64,000 nucleotides of DNA from Tribonema minus (Eukaryota > Sar > Xanthophyceae > Tribonematales > Tribonemataceae), in contig JAFCMP010000036.1 of assembly GCA_017506865.1 (NCBI GenBank), positions 1 to 64,000 on the forward strand, read 5' to 3'. Within the stretch, counting starts at the first letter, position 1; every line of letters starts with the position of its first letter. The translations under genes and the position numbers were made by a program. The notes beneath the pieces are model-generated. The model had not been told where the DNA came from and did not search any database. It worked only from the letters and a program-made list of their open reading frames with translations. This document shows, piece by piece, positions 23,201-35,200 of the stretch.

Positions 23201-26200
23201 GGGCATCGTCGACTACAGGGAGGCGTACTATTTTAGGTACGATCTGCAATATTTGTACTTCAAATATACTTTGTAATACTTTTGGCATCATTTTTGGCAG
23301 TCCTCGCTGGTAGTGCAGGGAAAAGCCCAGGACTTTGGTATGATATTGCAGAAGCGTTTTTTCATTACAAAAGGTTGCCTTCAGCACCTGACAGTACTCA
23401 CAGGTTAATGACAATTATGCATGCCTGTCACCGTATGGTTTTGTGGTCCGAAAGCGGACATGCGCCAAGATAGTCTCTGTAGTTTTGGTTGCAAAGATGG
23501 CGTGCATGATCATCTGGCACATGATGTGTCAACGGCTGTGGGGTAGTATGTTGTGGCTGCTGTTGAATGTGGGGAGCGTAGGGTTAGGGTGAAAATTGGG
23601 GTCAGGGCTAGGTTAGGGCAAGGGTTGAACCCTGCGTTGTGTGCCACAGTACGTGTGCGCGCTGTATGACAGTCACGCGCGTGCACTCAAGTGTGCGCGG
23701 ATCCGCGCGACAGGCGGCGGCGCTGGCGAGGTGCCGCTTTGTACCCTCGGTTTTGGTCGAAGCGACGCAGGGCAGGGGTTGAGCAACAGAGCGGACAATA
23801 CCCAACTCATTTTGAGGGGCCTGCACGCCACTTTCTTGTACCTTGGGTGCTACACATCGTTGACGTTGCTGCCAGTTACCCGAGATCCGTGCTAGCCGTC
23901 ACGCGGGGAATGCGTCTGCACGCAAAACACCCTGTATACCTTGTGGCCGTTTCCACCCTGGAGATGCACCGTGTCAACTTCAGTTATAGAGTGCCAGTTT
24001 TGAAGTGCACGTGCCACGCACTGCTCACCTGATGGTATGCACAGTTGCACCTTGCGCATAGTTGCACCTTGCAGCGATACTATAGCAAGTTCTGCACAGA
24101 CCCAATGGCTGCATGTCATTTGCACGTGTCCGTGCCTTGCTCACGGCGTGTCCAGTGGGCATGTAACGTTGCACTTGGCCAACCATCTCGAATAGCATTA
24201 TTTGCACGAGCGCTCGCCTGCTTCTGATTGTACGCATGACGTGTGAGTGCAAGCGCCACTGACATCGTACTCGTTTGCCTTGCCTTCCCGCGCATGTTAT
24301 TGCTTTTGAGGGCCACCAGTCTGGAGACCATGACGACGGTGAGCACTGTTGCTGATTGCCAACATTATCCCTACCCCTAACCCTACGCATCGACCAGCAC
24401 GAATGATAGGTGATATGCAGATCGACTGAGGCTATACGATGCATCGCTCGTGACGAAAAACGGTAATGATTTCGAATGCCCTGAAAGTGTGGTCGGGAGC
24501 TCTGAACCGAACAGTAGCGGCGGTCGATCGCGAGTGTGCTCCCACTTTTTGCCTACGGCAGCGCTTGACATGTTTACAGCTTCAGGTGATCACAAAAGCA
24601 CCATTGCGGACACTCTTTCACCTGTAACGCCTGTAGCTCGGGCACCGTAATTCGGGCACTGTAGCTCAGGCACTGTCCCGGCAGAGCTTGAGCCACAGAT
24701 TGGAGTACGTGCGTGCCGCCCATTTGCTCCCCCTGTGCTGGCACATCCTCTCCAGACGCGCTAGAGTGGGGCACAAGCTGCATCAGCCACTTGCTTTCTC
24801 GCCGCATGCAGAGTGTCCCGGGGGGGGGGGGGGTACCCTGCCGCATGACCGCAGCCTTGTTTTCGCAGCAGCTCTCCGTGCGCATGCGCCGCGATGTGCA
24901 AGCAGTGCACAGTTTGTACACACAGTGCACAGCTTGTGCGCAGCCCTCGCAGCTCCCGCCGCGCGGTGTGATCGCGGCATCAGCGCGGCGGCGCCGCGAG
25001 GCGCACGTCACACATGAAGTCATGCTACTGTGAATGTTGGTAATTGCGTCGTACTGCGGCAGGCGCGTGGATCACTGTGGCCGCCTCGGTGTGCGCGCGT
25101 GCGCTGCACCGCAGTGGCGGCGGCAACGCACGCGGCCATCTCCCGCGCTCTTCTCGACGATCCTCTCCGGTCCGGCCAGCTTGATGCGCACTTCAACCAA
25201 GGCAACCTCAACAATGGCAGCGTCGCTGCTCGCTGCGCGCCGAAACCTGCGCCGTGAACGTGTGCGCCGCCACGCTGACCCTCGCCCGCACCCTATGCCG
25301 CGCAGGTTGGCTATGGCACGCAGGGCGTGTTCTTTGGGCGCTGCTGGAGCGTCATGGTCGTCATCCGTTACAAGTGATGGTGATCCCTATAAGCGACACT
25401 CGCACAGCCTATTAGAGCTGACCTATGCCTCTCTAAGTGCATGATCTCTGTTTGCCCCGGTGTACCGGTGTTCGAAGTACACGATCTTTTTCCCGCACCA
25501 CGAGGTCGTCATCACTGCACACGGCACCTGTGCGCTGCCCCCTCAGGTCGGCTACGGCACGCAGGACGTGTTCTTTGGGTGCTGCTGGAGCGTCCCACGG
25601 TTGTCATCTGTCACAGCAACACTCGTTCATCACTCGCATCAACGCAGCCAGTCACATCATCTGGCTGATATATACATGCCAATGGGAACGAACGCATGTC
25701 GCTCCCGTGCTCTGCCCCCTCAGGTCGGCTACGGCACGCAGGACGTGTTCTTTGGGCGCTGCTGGAGCGTCATGGTCATCATCACGGCACAGGCATGCTG
25801 CGGCCTGCTCATAGATGCGCTGCTGATTGGCGTGCTCTTCGCCAGGTGCGCGCTGCGCGCCAGTGATGCTTTGAGACAGTTTTGAACGTGCTGATGACGC
25901 ATTGGTATGCTCATCTTGGGAGGCTTGGGGATTGGGGGGGGGGGGGCTGGAATGGTAACTATGACGGCGGCTTGTAATTTCAAGTGCACTTGAGGTTGGA
26001 CAGTCTACTCGTTGTTTGGCCTGCTCATAGATGCGCGCTGCTCATCGGCGTGCTCTTCGCCAGGTGGGCGCCAGCGAGATGCTGGAAGGTGTTGAGAATG
26101 CGTTGACCAAGCATTGGTTGCTCTTGAAGACGCGCTTGTGGATTGGGGGCGGGGGGGGGGGGGGGGGGGGGGTAAAGATTAAGTCGGCTTAGAGTTGAGT

Positions 26201-29200
26201 AGATGTGAGTTTGATCAGTTTGCTCAATGTTTGGCCTGCTCATCGACGCGCTGTTGATCGGCGTGCACTTTGCCAGGGCGGGCTCCGCGTCAATTATGCA
26301 TACTTCGGCGTACGCTCACCGCATCGCTCGCGCTCGCGCCGTCACAGACGAGCACCGTTGTGTTCAGCAGCATGTATGCCGCATGTCTGAAGGATTCTGC
26401 CATTCATGCATACCTTCGCTCGAGCTCATGTTGCGCTGCTGCAGATGCGCGCGAGCACTGGGGTGTTCAGCACCACATATGCAATATGATTGTACCATTA
26501 TGTTGAGTTCGAACCACTGCGTCACCCGAGCTCACGCTGCGCCTTTTGCAGGCTGGCGCGGCCGCAGACGCGCGCGAGCACCGTGGTGTTCAGCAGCATA
26601 TACGCCGCATGTTTCCATGATGGTGCCATACACGCATACCCTTGACGAGCAACCGATGCATTGCTCAATCTCACATCGTGCCTCGCCCAGGTTGGCGCGG
26701 CCGCAGACGCGCGCGAGCACCGTGGTGTTCAGCAACAAGGCAGTGCTCAGGCGCATCCGCGGGGAGTACTACTTCATGTTCCAGGTTTGTGCGCGTCGGG
26801 CCTTATTAGTGGGAGTGTGGAAAAGACATGCCGGTGCCCCCTCCCCAAGTGATGTACACGTGAGCGCAATCAGTTGCACTGTAGTGCACCAGCGCGAGCC
26901 GCTTACGCTGCGGTGGTAGGGAGCTGGTCGCGCAGAACAGTGGCCGCTGCAAGCGCTCTGTTGCTAATTTGTGTTTCGCTGTTCGCAATCCTTAGTGGAC
27001 CTGAGCACTAGTGCTTTTGAAGCGATGCCTCTTCGAGTTTCTTGAATCACGATTTGTGGGGGTACGGCGCCTCTGTGGCAGAGCGTGCACGATCCTCAAC
27101 ATCAACCCTAGGGCTATTGCATGCAATGAACGTACTTGAGAAGCACAATCAACAATGTGAGCGCACCGCCTGGCAACGACGACACGCGCGTCGCACATAT
27201 GACTATGCTTGCTGGGCGCCCTCTTGCAGTCGCATCGTCGGCACCTGTGAATTCATGAACGTCCAAGTGAATGGCCAATGAATGGCGCAAGTATGAATGG
27301 CACAAGTCTGATACGAGCTCTTAGCGAGCCGATACTACAAAGTACTCCAATATACGCCAGTCTTGCCAGCACGCGCGCGGCGCTCCTGTCACGCCAAACG
27401 CGCTGCACCTCTGATGCAGGCTGCCTTCACGTCAGGCAGCAGTGCTCACCGCACGCTGTGACAGGCGGGCGCGCTGCGCAGGCACCTGCTGCTGGTCAAG
27501 CCCGCGCTGTGCGTCGCTGCCGACTCGCGCAACCGCCATTTTACTTCATGAAGTATCTGCACCATACAGGGACGTATGTACGTCTGTCAGTCTGAGCTGT
27601 ACACAACAAGCCACAGCCGCGGCGGAGCATCATCAAGGCAGCGGCTGAAAGCGCCCGCTCGCTGCTCGCGACAGGTGGGCGAGCTGCGCAAGCACCAGCT
27701 GCTGGAGGCCAATTCTTAAGGCCGCACTGCGCGTCGCTGCCGCCTCGCTCGGCCTGCTGTCGTCCTCAGTGTACAGAGCATTGAACCACTGCCCACAACG
27801 CAGCGCGTGACGAGGCAAGCGCACATCGCGGCAGCTGAAACCGCCACGCTCGCTGATCGCTGCCGCAGGTGGGCGAGCTGCGCAAGCACCAGCTGCCGGA
27901 CACCAGTGTACGAGGCCGCGCCGCGCGTCGCTGCCGCCTCGCGCAGCCGCCATCTCATGCGTGCAACATAGGGAACAACTACGTATGAGCTATGAGCATC
28001 AAGCCACAAACACGGCAAACCATCATCACAGCAGCAGCTGAAACTGTCATGCTCGCTGAGCGCTGCGGCAGGTGGGCGAGCTGCGCAAGCACCAGCTGCT
28101 GGAGACCAAGGTGCGCTGCTACGCGGTGCGCCACCACCGCACGCTGCCGATAGACGCGGCGGGCTGCCTCGACGATGCGAACCCGCCCGAGACGGTGCAC
28201 TACCAGACTCACAACATGCGCCTGCAGCACCCCGACGACGAGCTGGGTGGAGCGCTGCTGCTGGTGCTGCCGCAGGTGCGCGCGCGCGTAGCAGTGTTCC
28301 AGAAGTATGCCATATGGTCGGTCATTTGCGACTGCTGTTAGAGCACCTCTTCCACTTTGCAGTGGTGTGACGCGAGCAGCACCCCAATGGCAAGCTCGGC
28401 GGAGCGCTGCTGCTGATCCCGCCGCAGGTGGGCGCGCGCTCTGCAGTGTTCTACGCCTTACACGGTCGGTAAGCGCGCGGTGTCAGCCTCAACCCTAACC
28501 TCAGCCCTGCGGCGCAGCTGAGTGGTGCACCACGTGGCGCACACGTGTCCTCCCCCACGCCCCCTAACCCTATAACTCAATCCCCAATCCCCAAACCCCA
28601 ACGCCGATCCCTTATCGCACCCCCCTCCTTGCGGTGCAGCTGGTGGGTGCACCGCGTGGACGCGTGGTCGCCCCTCATGCCCCCTAACCCTAGACCCAAC
28701 CCTATTACCCAAAAGCGTCAGACCTAAACGTAACCGAACCGTTCACCGCATCAGGGCAACTGTGTGGATGCGTGATCCCCCTCATGCCTCCGAGTCCTAG
28801 AACTGAAACCCAACTCTCAAAGCTAAAGCCTCAACCCTAACCCTAACCCTAGTCTATCCCGTTTTGCAGCGCAGTTGGTGGTGCACCGCGTGGACGCGTG
28901 GTCGCCCCTCAACTTTCCGCACACTATTAAATCCAATGCGATCACAGCTAACCCTGACCCCCTTTTGCAGCAACCCCTTTGCGACGCAGCTGGTGGTGCA
29001 TCGCGTGGATACGTGGTCCCCCCTCATGCCCCCTCATCCCAAACCCCAAAGCCTCAATCCTACCCCTACCCCTGACCCCCTTGGTGTGCCTCCCCTCCCC
29101 ACGCACCCTGACCTTACAACCGAACCCCCAAACCTCTGAGTCAACACTGATCCCTTGTCGCAACCCCCGTCGACGCGCAGCTGGTGGTGCACCGCGTGGA

Positions 29201-32200
29201 CGCGTGGTCCCCCCTCATGCCCCCGCCGCGCTGGGTCAGCGCCAGCGGCATCGTGCAGTGGGGGGTGCACGAGGACTGCGACTGGAACCGCGCCCCCTGG
29301 GAGTCCCCCAGCTCCCCCGAGGACAGCCCCACGGCGGGGGGCGCAGCGGGCGAGCAGCACCAGTTCACCGAGCCTGGCAAGGTCAGTCATTGATAGCTGA
29401 TATGCTCCTCAAGAGTGTGACAAGGATGCCTACTGCCTGACCCTTGCACCCTTTAACCCTAACCCTAAGCCCTGAGGACAGCCCCACTGCGGGGGCGGCA
29501 GCGGGGGGCGAGCAGCACCAGTTCACCGAGCCCGGCAGAGTCAGTCGTTGTTGCCTGAATTGCTTGAGTGTGTATAAGGATACCTACTGTACTGCATTAC
29601 CCTTACACCCTTAAGCCTGACCCTAACCCTGACTGCACTTGCTAGGCTCGAGTGTGTGTTATGTGAAATGTACCGGCGAGCAGCACCAGTTCACCGACCC
29701 CGGCAGGGTCAGTCACTGTTCCCTCAAATGCTCAAGTGTGTGAGGAAACGAATCAAAGATGGTAGAGCTCTAGGCAACAAGGTGTGGTTAGCCGACAAGT
29801 TGAATGCCTTCCATCGATGTCCGTGGTCGCCGCTGCTGCGGCAATTGGCCACGAGTGTGTCGGTGAACAATACCACTACACTTGAGCCCTTTGGGGTCCT
29901 TCAAACATGCCGTACTCGAGGGCGCATGACCTGAAACCTCCGGAGCCCTGCCAATGCTGTGCCTTACTTCAAAATTGTGTGCTCAAGAGGATCGTGTGAT
30001 GCTGTGTGCTCCATGCCGGTGACGGGGCAAAGGCGCCCCTGGCGAGATTGCTGACCCATTGGATCATCAAAGCGGCTCATTGTGCCAGCACACTGCATAA
30101 TGTGTGGCGGGGGGGGGGGGGCAGCTTGCCACCCTAATGTTCTAGTTGCCACACCATCATGGAGGCCATGATGAGCTCTGCATGGCATTTTCGAGTTGAA
30201 GATTGCACTCAACCGCGGCGCACCCCATACGTCAGCGTGGCATGCTCTGCTGCCACCCCCCCAAGTCATGGTCTGGCCACGCACTGAATCAACTTGAGGG
30301 GGACTGACCGTCACCACAACGGTTTCTTTGCTGTGCCGTGGTGCACCCCAGATGCTCAAGCGGCAGACGGCGTACTGGGACTCCGTGCAGCAGGACCCCT
30401 ATAGAGGCGGCGAAGACTCCGAGAAGGGGCCGGGATACGTGAGTCCAACAAGACGCATGTCATTGCCTGCGTTATAACTCACGCACCCCTACTGAAGTTG
30501 CGTACTTTGCTTTGTACACACTGTACACACTGTGTACTTCAGAGTACAGTATGTGTTCAGAGTACTGGGACTCCGTGCAGCAGGACCCCTAAGTACAGGG
30601 GCGGCAAAGACTCCGAGAAGGGGCCGGGATATGTGAGAATCGAACCTTCATGCTGTGCCTATCGGACCTAGCAAATGCGTCCATCAGCAGTGCCCCTCGC
30701 CCACTCCGTTGTGCGGACTGCATGGTTCAACTCAATGTCCAGCAATCGCAGGTCAGGTTAAGTCTCCGCGTGGCACCCTTGCCTTGCCGCGCCGCTGTCG
30801 TGCCCGCAGGTCGCAAGTTTTGTTTCCTGCCGTGACCCTGAGTGCGCTCGCTGCCTGCGCCGGTGTACTGGTTCCTGGACCCTGCTGAAAAACTCTGTGC
30901 GCTCAAAATTGAAGGTCATCTCTGTTATTGTCCGTGTAAGCACCCGATCCTCGCTACGTTGCATGCGCGGCGCCGGCGGCGCACGTTGCCCTCACATGCG
31001 CTGCCCTGACCTGACCCCTTCGCGCGCACGCGCGCGCTGCGCAGGCGCACCGGTTCTCACACCTGCTGTGTTGCGCGCGCTACCGCATGCCTCGACTCGC
31101 GGTCCAGCCACCGCAGTCTCAGGTTCAGTCGCAGCACCCTTTCCTCGTCGCCTCGCACTTATGCCAGCGCCTAGCGAGTTCCAACTTTTTTCATCGCCTG
31201 CCCTGACCGTCGTTCGTGTGCGTGCGCGTGCTGCGCAGGTGTACCGCTTTCCGGACCTGCTGAAGCGCTGGGACGACATCGACGGCGAGAGGGGGACGTG
31301 GTACGAGCGCATGAAGCGGCGCTGCACACGTGAGCCAAACCCTAGCCCTAGCGCACACGCGGCAGCGGTGATCTGGTGTTCTGATTTTGGTGCCCGCTTG
31401 TGCTGTGTCGTATGTTGCGCCAAACCTTTGCGACTGCCTGATAGGTCTGAGCTCAATGTTTATTTGCTGACTTGAACCCGCACCATACTGTGCACACGTG
31501 AGCTGAACCCTAGCCCCAGTGCGCACGCAGCAGTCACGACGATCAAGCGCTCGCCTTTGCCGCCATGGACCCATGCTATGCCATCACTCGCCCATGTATG
31601 CACAATAATATAGAAGTAGGATTCTTGGGCCCCGTGCGCTCGCTGTTGCTCTTCATATGTGTTGTGATCTGGCGCGCACGGCAGCATCGTACACACGTGC
31701 CAACATAGATCCTGAAGTGTACGGCAGGCATATAGTGGATGCACACATCAGCTTTGACCCTGGACTATACAGTAGGTATTTACACGCGAATGGCACACAA
31801 CCCTTCAAAGTATTGTAGTAAATGTGCGCTTCCCTCTTGGCTGTGCTGGGGCACACGTGGCGGGAGAGCAGTGCACTCGTCAACATCTGGTTAGGGTTAA
31901 GGTTAGGGTTAAGGGTAGGACATAGATACATACCGAAGGACATGCGCACACGCACACAGCCCTTATTTGTTATCACCAAGAACTGTCCTATGCCGAAGCG
32001 TATGCGCGTGAGCGCTATCCATACGCTTTACACGCACACGTCTTGAAGCTTCTCATGTTAAATGCGTGCTTCACTCCTTGCAGTGATGGAGCACGCGCGG
32101 CAGCCCTTATTTTGTCAACAAGTACTGTCCGTGCCGAAGCGTATACGCGTAAGCGTTGCGCGTATACTCACACGCACACAACTTCAACTTCTTCGTGGAT

Positions 32201-35200
32201 GCGCACTTCACTCTTCTGCAGTAATGGAGCACACGCGGCAGGAGCGCAGCGCACTCGTTGATATACTGAAGGACATGTGCACACGCACACAACCCTTCTT
32301 TTCATACATAGGCACTGTCTATGCTGAAGCGTATACGTGTAAGCGTTGTGCCTATGCTCAACACGACTTCATGTTCTGCACACAACTTCAAGTTCCATCA
32401 ATGCGCACTTCACTCTTCTGCAGTGATGGAGCACGCGCGGCAGCCCTTGTTTTGTCAACAAGTACTGTCCGTGCCGAAGCGTATACGCGTAAGCGTTGCG
32501 CGTATACTCACACGCGCACAACTTCAAGTTCCGTCGATGCGCACTTCACTCTTCTGCAGTGATGGAGCATGCGCGGCAGGAGCGCGTGCTGCGCGCCAAG
32601 GCGTACAAGGCCAGCCTCGCGGAGGCGGCGGCGGCGGGCAGCGCCGCGGCCGGCGACGCGCCGCCGCCGCCGGTGCCGCCGCCGATGCTGCGCGCCAAGT
32701 CCACCGCGCTGCCGCTCATGAACATTGTGCACGACCACGTGAGTGCGCGCGTAGGCTCGAACAGAAGGTGCGCGTATTCGTATCAGCGATTCTGGCTTGA
32801 CGCAAGAGGGAGGTTAGGCATGGTCAGTGTGATACCGGCGCACCCTTATTGATTGATGTGGTGCTGGAAGGTCCGTTGTGCCATCGCGCACTGACACAGG
32901 ATAGACAGTGCACCCGTACCAAATGTCATTCAACTTTAGATCAACCCTGACCCTAAGCTTATAGCAGCGCCTCACATGTACGTCAAGACCTGCGTGTCAG
33001 TCATGGCAGCATTTCTGTTGTGAAAGCAACCTGGCAATCAAGGTGTCCGCTTGGGAGCACTCCAGCTTGCCAAGCGGAAACTCGTGCGCCATGCGCATGC
33101 GCCCTCACGAATGCGCAGCCGCCGCATCGCCTTCAGCAGAGTAACCCTGCCGCTGCGCTCTGCGACTCACTTCAAGACCCCCCCCCCCCCTCCCCGAGCA
33201 GGAGATCCTCGAGAACCCGAGCGCTGCCACAACCACGGCGGCGTCCAGTATGACAGGGTCGCCGCAGGCGTCGGAGGCGTCAAGCGCGCAGGGCGGCTCC
33301 GTGCGGCAGCGCCAGCGCAAGAGCGCACCCATGGACGCCAAGCTGTGGTTCGCGCAGGAGGAGCGGCGCGCGATCGCCGCGTTTGTCAAAGACAGGGAGC
33401 TGGAGGTCGTCGTCATCGTCGAGGGCATAGGTGAGCGTGGGGCAGGGGCTTATAAGAAGGGTTTGTTCGTCAAGGTGTTGATATGGAAAAAAGGTTAGCG
33501 TAGGGTTCAAATGAGGTTTAGGGTCAGAACTAGGGTTGAAGTTAGGGTTAGGGAGCGGCGCGCGATTGCCGCGTTCGTCAAGGACAGGGAGCTGGAGGTC
33601 GTCGTTATCGTCGAGGGCATAGGTGAGGGGGGGGGGGGCATGCATAGATCAAGGGTTGAAGTGAGTTTTAGGGTCAGAGCTAGGGTTGAAGTCAGGGTAA
33701 GCGACGTGCAATCTGAGCTTTCATGCAATCTGAGCTTTCATGTACTGATGGAAGTGATTATATCCATGCTGGCATAGCAATCACCAGATTGCTATGTCGC
33801 CGCTGCATTATGGGTACGGCCATATCATGGTGACAGCACCAGCTCTCGTCCGATCGCTGAAGTTAAGCACCCTTGAGCGGAGCTAGTACTACGGTGGGGG
33901 ACCACGTGGGAAGCCTCCGTGCTGTACTCTTTTTTTCCTTTAGAAAGAAACGTCTGCAAGTGCAGCAAGTCAAGTGTGTGTTTGTAAACAAGACGAATAC
34001 GAACAAGAAGGCTTATTATTTCAGTGGTGCCTCACCACGAACCCTTGGTTGGGACTGCCCCCTTATCTCATGTAAATGTCGCTGGTCGATGCTCCATAGA
34101 ATTCATCACGCCTGGCACCAGCACGACACAGCGATGCCATTTCCATACAGAGGATTGTCTGATGCTCCAAGTCTATGGAAACGCATCAAAGGATTGTAGA
34201 GCCTTAGGTGACCAGGTGTGGTTAGCCGTCATATTGATTGCCTTCTACCAACCGTGGTCGCCGCTGCTGCGGCAATTGGCCACGAGTAAATCAGTGCCAC
34301 CATACTGGTTGCGAGATGGCTGGCAATAGCGCATCATGCAGCATGTGACATTCTGCACACACACACCGCCTACGATCCCAGCCACAGCTCATGATGCGCC
34401 GCGTTCTGCTGTCTCCACCTGTCTCTGTGCTGCAGATACGAGCACGGGCAGCACGGTGCAGGTGAGCGCTGACACAGTTTGGTGATCGCACTTCAAGCAC
34501 CACGTGTGGTGACCCTGGCCCTAAACTCACCACTGCCGTGGAGGTGCCGGTGCCTGTAAGCTCGCGCGCCATGTGCGCTTAGCGCAGCTATGCAGCTGTC
34601 CTGCCTATGCGCACAAGAGCAGCGGAGCACTGTTGCCGCAATGCGCTGGCTGCGCTGCACGCCCCTGCGCCTTGCCCGCGAGAATGCACAAATCAACTGA
34701 CCGCCGCTGGGCTGTGCAGCAGTGCTCATCGGCTGCACAACGTGGATGCCCATTTGCAGTCAGCGCTCCGCAAACGCCACACCCCCTGGCTTGATCGTAT
34801 CATTGTGCGGGTACAAGACCAGGCAACGAATGCAACGCGCTGCGGTGTGCAGCGCGGCATGCACGCGTGTAGTTGGGCGCTGACAGGCGTCCGCCGCCTC
34901 AACTCCCGAAATAGGTTCCAGCACGTAGTATTGGCATTTGGTGTGTCCCGTGTCATTGCTCAACTCTGCAAGCGTGCCGCTCGTGCGCCATGCATACGGC
35001 AGCCGTGTCAGCAGTGTTCGCTATTCGTTTTGGTGCATCAGCCTCCGCTGACCTCGTGCCGTACAATGTGCTGCGGACATTTGACACATCACCATCCATG
35101 GTCTAGCACCGCGCGACCCCGAACTTGATTGCGCGCGCGCGGCCGCGTCCATGTCGGGCCGCGCTACGACAAGACATTGCATTGCCAGCTGCGCCTGTTG

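Noticed and set aside
25289-26735. Mutually exclusive exons in the Kir gene
   Set aside because: The extra copies keep only one exon edge and lose frame; they lack a second splice site at the right place, so they look like echoes, not cassettes.
28500-29180. CRISPR-like spaced repeats
   Set aside because: Spacers are themselves related, spacing is irregular and repeats match the adjoining exon; this is nuclear DNA.
30630-30720. Possible minus-strand tRNA (B-box-like ggttcgattct)
   Set aside because: Acceptor and T stems do not pair.
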